Positions 57,719-64,000 of a DNA stretch of 64,000 nucleotides are shown one piece after another. Position numbers and translations under genes: made by a program. Source of the stretch: Leishmania donovani (taxonomy: Eukaryota; Euglenozoa; Kinetoplastea; Trypanosomatida; Trypanosomatidae); NCBI RefSeq assembly GCF_000227135.1, contig NC_018253.1, positions 34,313-98,312 on the forward strand. The letters are read 5' to 3'. Below the pieces are notes generated by a model, which was given only the letters and a program-made list of their open reading frames with translations, made no database searches and had not been told where the DNA came from. Positions within the stretch are counted from its first letter, which is position 1. The number at the start of each line of letters is the position of its first letter.

Positions 57719-60700
57719 TTACTCCAGCTGCGACTGCATAAAGAGCAAAATTTGATCGTCCGCCTCGCGTGACGGCATACTGCACGACACGCCGAACACG
57801 GATTCGATCTGTGCGGTGCACGGCTCCCAGAGGGCGTCCAAGGCGGCTTGGGGGGTCGCACCCGTCACCTCAACAAGTATCCTCCCCAGCCGGACGGAAG
57901 TTGCGGCGCCAGGCACGATTTGCGTCAACTGGAGAGTAGCCGTCGCGTTTCTGTGCTCACCGTGCGGCGCCCCGCCTCTGCGGCGCGAGGAGGCGAATCG
58001 ATTTGGAGTGCAGTGCTGCCCGCCATGGGGCAACGGTGCCTGTTCCGCTTTCTGCACTATCACGACGGTGCCATGATCGTCACCGACGGAGATGTCTTCG
58101 ACGTCGTCGCGTTCGCACACGCGCCAGCCAAAGTAGCGACGGAAAAACGAGACGCAAAACTCCTTCGCGCGTGCATCACGCCCGCTCTGCAATGCCGCTC
58201 GCTGCGCTCGGCCATTGGTGAAAACGAGCTCTCGCAGCACGCTTCGCATATCTTCGGTGTCGCCGCCGCCCACGGTGGTGGTCGAGTGCGTGAGGAGGCG
58301 CTGCAGTACCGACACCTCGGCGCTGAGAATCTGCGCTGGTGCCCACACAAGCGGCACCCACGCCTCACGCAGGAGCTGGACAGAGTCCGTCTCGGGGGCT
58401 TCCGCCTGCGCCCCCGCCGCACCCACGCTGTACATCAGCTGCAGCCCAAACGTCTGACTGAGCCGCAGCGTCACGCGGCCGGCCCTGCAGCCCACGAGTG
58501 CGCCGAGAGACGTTTCCATGCGCGCGTGGGCCGCGTCGAGGATGGAGCGCAGCGTCTGAGGCGCACGCGGAGCCGTCGGTGTGACGCAAACCTCTGTTGC
58601 CCACGCTGCCGACTCCGTCATCATTGGCAGCCTAGGTTCGGCTGTGGAAGTGGTCGCTGGACACGGTAATGGCGCCGACGGCGACGATGGAGAGTCGGCA
58701 CTCCAGCTGGGCCACACGGAACTCTTGTTGCTCGCAACGCGAAACTGTGCGCCGTTGGCCGGCGCCACCATCTGTGGATAGCGAGTCCATTGGTAGAGGA
58801 GAGTGTACACACTCCGTATCGCTTGCCTCTTTGAAGAGCGCTGGCAGTACACGTACAGCGCGTGCGGGGCGTCGCAGCAGGGACTTTGCGAAGACGGGGA
58901 TGAAGGAGGTGACAACGTCACGGGAGCAGAGAACCCGAAAACGCGAAGAGGGAGCTCGAGGCGGGCCGTCCACACTTTCATGTACCGCGCCTCCACGCTC
59001 TGAAGATCGGCAGGCGTGCAGCCCAGACTCTCGCATAGAGACTGCACGATCGTCTCCGTCGAGGTCTTCTCGCACTCGGCCCCCAGCCGCTCCCACACTG
59101 CCTCCTGGATACGGGGAGGCTCGTGCGTCTCTACGAGAAGGCGATGATAAAGTTGCATGACGTGCATGGGGACACAGTGCAGCGGCATCGGCTCAGCCAC
59201 GAGTGTTATCGGAGTTTCGCATGGCGCCTCGCTTCCGTTTTGCCGCAGTCGTCCCCATCCCTCGACAACAACGCCTCCTAGACCCTTGTCGTAGCGGTGA
59301 GTCACGCGTGCGACACCGCGCTGACGCGCGAGTGCCCTTTGGGCAGCCTTGATGAACCCACCAGGAGAGGGAATGGGCGCACTGGACAAATCTTGTCCGG
59401 ACGCAGTGGTGGGCAAGCTGGCTGTCTCTGCGGGTTGCAGGGCAAGAGAGTGCAGCATCCTCCACAAGACACCAAAGCTGTCTGGGCCTTCCTCGCGATG
59501 CATCACACTCGTCGGCACCTTCGCGGGGGTCGCACCGTCGTTGGACTGCGCCGTGACGTCCCCTCGCCGTTTCCGCCTCATGGATATTTTTGACCACCGA
59601 GGGCCAGAAGCCGACGTCGACGACACAGGTGAGCCGCGCACCAGCTCTGCCACAAACACCTGAACCCACTCCACTGGCTCCGTTTCGTTCGCAGCCGCAG
59701 GCCTGAGGACCCACTCGCACGCAAGTTGGCATTGCGGCGGCGGACGACCACTGTCATTCTCGGTGGCCAGCGCCGCGACACGCCTTCGCAGGTGCCGCAT
59801 TGCTTCCACGGTCGCCCTCGCTTCGGGGCAGGATGCGTCCATTACGCACTGCAACAGCATGGACCACTTTCTCTCTGAGGATCCGCCGAGATTGCCCTCA
59901 TTCATGTTCACAGTGCAGAGGCGTACAGGTGACATGCGTGGAGCGACGATGAGCCACAACTCCGTCACAGCGCCGCGTTTCTTCGTGTACACGCTGTGGC
60001 CAAAGAGCTCGTTTAGAACGTCCTCAGTGTCCAACGCGTCCGGTTCACCAAAGGTGGTTGTGAAGAGAAGTGCTTCGACCACCTGCGTGAAGGTCGCACA
60101 GCGCACAAGCAGCCCGTGCACACCTGCCGTGTCGTCGCTACCCTCCTCCCCGCCAAGCGCAGCCGATGCGGGGACACGATGACCAGGATACGCAAACAGG
60201 TCAGGGCGTGAGAGCATCAAGGCCCTCCTCATCGCAGTGTGCGCCGTTGAAAGCCACGCCGCACTGGCAGGGAGCCGCGTCACCACAGCCGTGGCCGACG
60301 ATGGCGAGCATGGCTCCGTTCTGCTGCACACCGGCGCCGACGACGCTGACGGGGAAGCCGTGGTGGATAGGTGCAGATCATACTGGGCGGCGCCATGTCC
60401 CGAAGAGTCCTCTGCCACTTTTTCGTCATGGCGACGCCGCGGTGCCGCTGCTTCCTCGCAGACCACCGGCGTCAGCGACACATGAAGTGGGCTGCCGTGA
60501 GGCACCAGCCACTGCGCCGTCAGAGGCCAGGAGTGGAAGAAGGTCGCTTCCGTGGATGAGGTGTGAGCAGGCATCCACGCAGAGAGCTGCGCCGAATCAC
60601 GGCAGTGCTCCTGCACGGCTGAGAAGAGAGCCTGTTGCATTTTCTTGGCAGCGGCGCTTGTTTGCGCCTGCAGAGCAGCGGCCCCGGCGTTGAAGGGGAA

Positions 60701-63295
60701 AATGAGCATCAGTGTGCCGCAACGCCCGAGGTGTGTATGACCGGTTCGCGTCTGCTGCTCGCGCAGAATCGCTGCTTCCTCCGTGTGCGCACCTGGCCAC
60801 CCGTCCCCCCTTCGCTTGCAGCGGCCAAGGTCGTCGTTAGCGTTGGACCCGCTGGCTGCCATGGTGACGAGAAGACACTGAAGCGCCTCCTGTAGCGAGC
60901 TGCGCCGTGGCAGGTACGCCGTCCTGTACACCGGCCGTTTCGCACAGAAGCGGAGAATTCGCCTGTAGCCGGAGAGTGTGTTCGCGCCTTCGAACACAGC
61001 AGGAGCGGCGTTGGCGCCGCGCTCTGCCACGAGCTTTGCTGTGCTGGCGGTCCATGTCGCAGAGGTGAACCCCATCGCCGACATGGAGTCACTGATGGAG
61101 AGCACATCCACCGAGATGCACTGCAGCGCATCGAATGCGGGGCTGGCGGCGTCGTGGGTTCGATTGTCCGTGTCGGCGCACACAGAGCACTTGTCCATCT
61201 GATCGCCCTTGCCGCGCTGGGCTACCGCGGTGGCCGCCGGCAAAGGTGCTGGAGCGGCTTTGCAGAGTGGAGTTGCCCATGGCGTGTGTACCTGCGCAGC
61301 AGCAGCGACGTCCGCGTAGCAATCACCGCACAAGATTTGAATGCTGGTGAGGTCGCCTGCCGTGTCATGTGAAACTCGCTTCGAGTTGGCATCGCTGTCC
61401 TTTACTATGAGCTCCGCGTCGTACTCGAGCGAGAAGAGCGGCGTGGTGCATACGGTTACCGAGACCCGAGGCAGCCCCCGCAGACCATGCTCGTGCCGTA
61501 GAAGCTCGCGCAAGGCGGCGCATCGGTCTTCGGGTGTGCCGGGGTAAAGAAGACCCAGCTGTGGCCACAGCGGCGGCAAAGCATAGGCATCTCTCGCAGC
61601 GCTCTGCCCTCGTGAGCCAATCGTCCCACGGAGATGGACGACAAAGTCGTCTAAGCTGGCCCGCCCCACAAAGGTGCTCCAGCGAACGCAAGCCGGTAGC
61701 CCCGCAGCCGCGGCAGTGGGCACGGTCTCCTGTGCCCTACATGGCGTTCCTTGCGCAAGTGAATCGCTTCCGCCTCGAGTGGCGCCAATCCAGTCGTAGG
61801 CGACCGTCGGAGAAAGCGCGGCCGCCGCGCTCACGAGGTGGCTCGCCAAGTCCATTGGTCCACACGTCCAGTCTTTAACGGAGGACAAGCGCCCACTTGC
61901 CAGCATGCGTGAAAGGGTGGATACCGCGTACAGGCCTTGTAGGAGAGCCGAACAGCTCGCCGGGTTCGTGTAGCGGCGGGACACCCCATCCGCTGCCTTG
62001 TTCTCCACAAGCTGAGCAAGCCCACGATGTGCTTCAGACGACTGCAGTACGGCCGCCACATCACTTTTGCCGTTGGTCTCGCCGCTGCAGCTGGCGTGCA
62101 GCGTGAAGGCAAGGCAGAGGTGAAACCCCACGGCCTTTGAGTGCTTCACGTCCACGTCCGCGTTGCACTGGAGAGACCAGCAACGGCGTGCTCGCACCTC
62201 GCCCCACCACGGGCAGTGCCGAGTCGCATTGTGTGGCGCATGGTCGCCCTTCTCCATACACGCCCGCAGGCCACGCATTGTGAGCTGCGTCTCACAGAAG
62301 TCGCCGCCGGCTTCCTGGACAAACCTGCAAGCCTCCTCCACGCTGTCCCTCGCGTATCGCATGTGCAGCTGCCGCAGCTTCGCTTCCACCCGTGTTAGAG
62401 CTCTCTCAATCACATCCAGCAGCTCGCCCACTTCATCGCCCCCTGACTCTTCGCCGCCACCGGCTGCGGGCTCTACAGGCTTAAAGCGTGGCTGTGTGTG
62501 CCACGTATCGTACAGCTCAGCGGAGCACCGCCACCTCTGCCCAGTCGACTTCTTCGTTTTTCGTGATGACGCATCCGAGACGCCGCCGCGCTCGTCGCGA
62601 CGCGTCCCCTCCTGCTCCTCAGTAGTAGTGGCAGGGAGGTCATCCTGCCGCAGCAGCCGCACTCGCAGCGTCAAATCGAGCGCTTCCAGCAGCTCGACCA
62701 CGTTCGGCCGAGCAGTGCACAGGTGATGCACAAGAAACGTCTTCGTTGACTTCCACGACGCCCCACGCATTCCCTGGGCGCTATGGATGGCCCTCCACCG
62801 CACACTCTCGGTCACGGCCTCGGCGGAGGTGCCGCAGCACTGCTCCACGAGGACGACGCTGATTGGATACTCCTCCAAAGCGCACACGAGACTCCCCACG
62901 ACATGTGGTCGCTTGATGGGAGCGATGTCGAGCGTGGTCGACACGTCGTTGAAGTAGTGGTCAAAAAGTGCGGCGGCATCGCGGAGGATCTTGGGTGCTG
63001 CCGTAGAGGTCGCCAACGACGACGACGGAAGGCAAGGGGGCGCCGCGGAGGGAAACGTTGTCGAGGCCGAAGCTGCAGTGCCCTCAGCGGCGGTACCGCA
63101 TCTTCGAAGAGGACGCGCCGCCTCGGTATTCCGCCGCCACGTCGCGATTGCCCAGTATGAGAACCGCCGCACCCCAAGCCTCTGTCGCGCACGGCGCATA
63201 CGCCCAGACCCACGCCAGGCAAAGACGCGATAGCCGATCCCACTTCTACGTCTCTTTTTGCTTGGCGCTCCCTCCTTCTCTGCCTCGATGCGCAT
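57719..63295 (-). CDS. Giant protein of unknown function, probably mitochondrial, with recurring alpha-beta-alpha modules
   Basis: The protein has 1858 residues, an uninterrupted frame of 5.6 kb, from ATG 63295; a second ATG at residue 33 (MRRARQRLGVRRFSYW) begins a sequence that looks like a mitochondrial presequence. Ser/Ala/Pro-rich linkers separate globular blocks. Several blocks (near residues 600, 1095, 1490 and 1720) follow the order helix, beta strands, then an Ala-rich helix (for example SSKRQAIRSVYTLLYQ and ATPQAALDALWEP), reminiscent of degenerate double-stranded-RNA-binding domains. No helicase, nuclease or polymerase motif was found. A role in mitochondrial RNA editing or ribosome assembly would suit the pattern, but that is inference. 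I recognise no named orthologue. Confidence 0.82.
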   Translation of the reverse strand: MRIEAEKEGAPSKKRRRSGIGYRVFAWRGSGRMRRARQRLGVRRFSYWAIATWRRNTEAARPLRRCGTAAEGTAASASTTFPSAAPPCLPSSSLATSTAAPKILRDAAALFDHYFNDVSTTLDIAPIKRPHVVGSLVCALEEYPISVVLVEQCCGTSAEAVTESVRWRAIHSAQGMRGASWKSTKTFLVHHLCTARPNVVELLEALDLTLRVRLLRQDDLPATTTEEQEGTRRDERGGVSDASSRKTKKSTGQRWRCSAELYDTWHTQPRFKPVEPAAGGGEESGGDEVGELLDVIERALTRVEAKLRQLHMRYARDSVEEACRFVQEAGGDFCETQLTMRGLRACMEKGDHAPHNATRHCPWWGEVRARRCWSLQCNADVDVKHSKAVGFHLCLAFTLHASCSGETNGKSDVAAVLQSSEAHRGLAQLVENKAADGVSRRYTNPASCSALLQGLYAVSTLSRMLASGRLSSVKDWTCGPMDLASHLVSAAAALSPTVAYDWIGATRGGSDSLAQGTPCRAQETVPTAAAAGLPACVRWSTFVGRASLDDFVVHLRGTIGSRGQSAARDAYALPPLWPQLGLLYPGTPEDRCAALRELLRHEHGLRGLPRVSVTVCTTPLFSLEYDAELIVKDSDANSKRVSHDTAGDLTSIQILCGDCYADVAAAAQVHTPWATPLCKAAPAPLPAATAVAQRGKGDQMDKCSVCADTDNRTHDAASPAFDALQCISVDVLSISDSMSAMGFTSATWTASTAKLVAERGANAAPAVFEGANTLSGYRRILRFCAKRPVYRTAYLPRRSSLQEALQCLLVTMAASGSNANDDLGRCKRRGDGWPGAHTEEAAILREQQTRTGHTHLGRCGTLMLIFPFNAGAAALQAQTSAAAKKMQQALFSAVQEHCRDSAQLSAWMPAHTSSTEATFFHSWPLTAQWLVPHGSPLHVSLTPVVCEEAAAPRRRHDEKVAEDSSGHGAAQYDLHLSTTASPSASSAPVCSRTEPCSPSSATAVVTRLPASAAWLSTAHTAMRRALMLSRPDLFAYPGHRVPASAALGGEEGSDDTAGVHGLLVRCATFTQVVEALLFTTTFGEPDALDTEDVLNELFGHSVYTKKRGAVTELWLIVAPRMSPVRLCTVNMNEGNLGGSSERKWSMLLQCVMDASCPEARATVEAMRHLRRRVAALATENDSGRPPPQCQLACEWVLRPAAANETEPVEWVQVFVAELVRGSPVSSTSASGPRWSKISMRRKRRGDVTAQSNDGATPAKVPTSVMHREEGPDSFGVLWRMLHSLALQPAETASLPTTASGQDLSSAPIPSPGGFIKAAQRALARQRGVARVTHRYDKGLGGVVVEGWGRLRQNGSEAPCETPITLVAEPMPLHCVPMHVMQLYHRLLVETHEPPRIQEAVWERLGAECEKTSTETIVQSLCESLGCTPADLQSVEARYMKVWTARLELPLRVFGFSAPVTLSPPSSPSSQSPCCDAPHALYVYCQRSSKRQAIRSVYTLLYQWTRYPQMVAPANGAQFRVASNKSSVWPSWSADSPSSPSAPLPCPATTSTAEPRLPMMTESAAWATEVCVTPTAPRAPQTLRSILDAAHARMETSLGALVGCRAGRVTLRLSQTFGLQLMYSVGAAGAQAEAPETDSVQLLREAWVPLVWAPAQILSAEVSVLQRLLTHSTTTVGGGDTEDMRSVLRELVFTNGRAQRAALQSGRDARAKEFCVSFFRRYFGWRVCERDDVEDISVGDDHGTVVIVQKAEQAPLPHGGQHCTPNRFASSRRRGGAPHGEHRNATATLQLTQIVPGAATSVRLGRILVEVTGATPQAALDALWEPCTAQIESVFGVSCSMPSREADDQILLFMQSQLE

Positions 63296-64000
63296 GCGTT
63301 AGCGATTGTTGTGTAAGTGATGGGCCACCCCGTGCGTGAAGACACACAGGGAGAGATCGAAGGAAGAAAAGGGAGGGGGTTGGCGGTGATGAGCCGCCGC
63401 AGCAGCTCCGAATAAAACAAAAGAGTAGCGAAGAGGCGTGGCCGAAACAGAAGAAATGGACGGCAGCAAGTAGTACGTGAAAGTTCGCCCGTCCCGCACG
63501 CCGTGAGAGCGAGGGGGCGCGCACGTCGCGCGGGGGCGTGCGAAGGGCCAATCACACGCAAGGCACTTCATGTCATTATAGCGTCTGCAACGGCGCGCCT
63601 TGGGAGGAGGAAGTTCGTCTGCTGGTCACAGAAAGGAGCTCTTTTGCCTCTCCGAGGCGCCACTTGCTACGAGCGGGGCGCAGACGCGTTGTTGCGCATC
63701 CAACTCCGTCCGCGAAGCGTCTGCCTGCCTGTCTACCTGTAGCGGGGCGAGGCGGGCGAGGATCCGAGCGTGGCTCGGCAGGAGGGGGTGGCGAGGGTCA
63801 CACACACGCGTACGTCTGCAACGACCGATACAGATCGACACGCAGATGCATGCACAACGCCCAAGACCCTGTGCGCGCATGAAACTTTCGGTGTTGCTGC
63901 TTCGGTTCCACACCTCAGCAAAGTCGAGCAAGCGACGCGAGGCAGCGGACAGGTAGTTTACATGGAGAACAGAGAGCGAGATGGCGACGCGCGAGCACGA
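63296..64000. other. Upstream spacer of the giant gene, window end
   Basis: About 0.7 kb. Purine-rich plus-strand stretches at 63340-63380 and 63425-63470 are likely the splice-acceptor tract of the 1858-residue gene. Nothing else recognised before the window ends. Confidence 0.5.

Noticed and set aside
1..64000. CRISPR arrays, bacterial operons, rRNA or tRNA genes
   Set aside because: Direct repeats seen are microsatellites or the large RPL7/SIDER-like repeats; no cloverleaf or rRNA segment was recognised by eye, though small RNAs could have been missed.

Overview
The window looks like a piece of a trypanosomatid nuclear chromosome, most likely a Leishmania of the Leishmania subgenus. The reasons are as follows. 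All convincing protein genes are intronless and lie on the minus strand, as in one polycistronic transcription unit running toward low coordinates. Long intergenic stretches are pyrimidine-rich on the transcribed strand and full of microsatellites. Polypyrimidine tracts followed by AG sit just upstream of several start codons, as expected for spliced-leader trans-splicing. From memory, the gene order (RPL7, Nfu1, Pelota, SIR2rp1, IF4E-6, Der GTPase, CFIm25, M1 aminopeptidase, PFK-2/FBPase-2, DHCH1/FolD) matches the start of L. major chromosome 26 (genes about 0150 to 0360). No database was searched.

Layout. Positions 1-8000 hold one NIF/SCP-type phosphatase gene and 5.4 kb without a recognisable gene. 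Positions 8000-12800 hold a ribosomal protein L7 array that is badly assembled. It has four N gaps, an Illumina adapter remnant, duplicated gap flanks, a roughly 401-bp tandem repeat and a copy of a roughly 560-bp interspersed repeat that I read as a SIDER-type degenerate retroposon. Positions 13.4-18.3 kb hold a DUF2062-like membrane protein, the Fe-S scaffold Nfu1, a second nearly identical SIDER-like copy, and Pelota. Positions 19.4-27 kb hold SIR2rp1, an LDAH-like lipid hydrolase, an unknown protein and the cap-binding-like factor eIF4E6. Positions 27-39.3 kb hold two large unknown proteins (one faintly like TANGO6/RTP1), a mitochondrial double GTPase of the Der/EngA family, a small MGxxxS protein and CFIm25. 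Positions 40-50.5 kb hold an M1 aminopeptidase, an ankyrin-fused PFK-2/FBPase-2, the bifunctional folate enzyme FolD and a cyclin. Positions 51.7-63.3 kb hold a membrane-anchored nucleoside-hydrolase-like protein, the GARP subunit VPS52 and an 1858-residue, probably mitochondrial, protein of unknown function.

The genes are not an operon in the bacterial sense. Trypanosomatid units mix unrelated functions, and control is expected after transcription through trans-splicing, 3'UTR elements (SIDERs) and mRNA stability. Several genes here do belong to RNA and translation control (RPL7, Pelota, eIF4E6, CFIm25). Three look like enzymes that lost a catalytic centre: CFIm25, the phosphatase half of PFK-2/FBPase-2, and the nucleoside-hydrolase-like protein. 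I found no CRISPR array, rRNA or tRNA by eye. The most noteworthy signals are the repeat and assembly structure around RPL7, the near-identical SIDER-like copies, the pseudo-enzymes, and the giant protein with recurring dsRBD-like modules.
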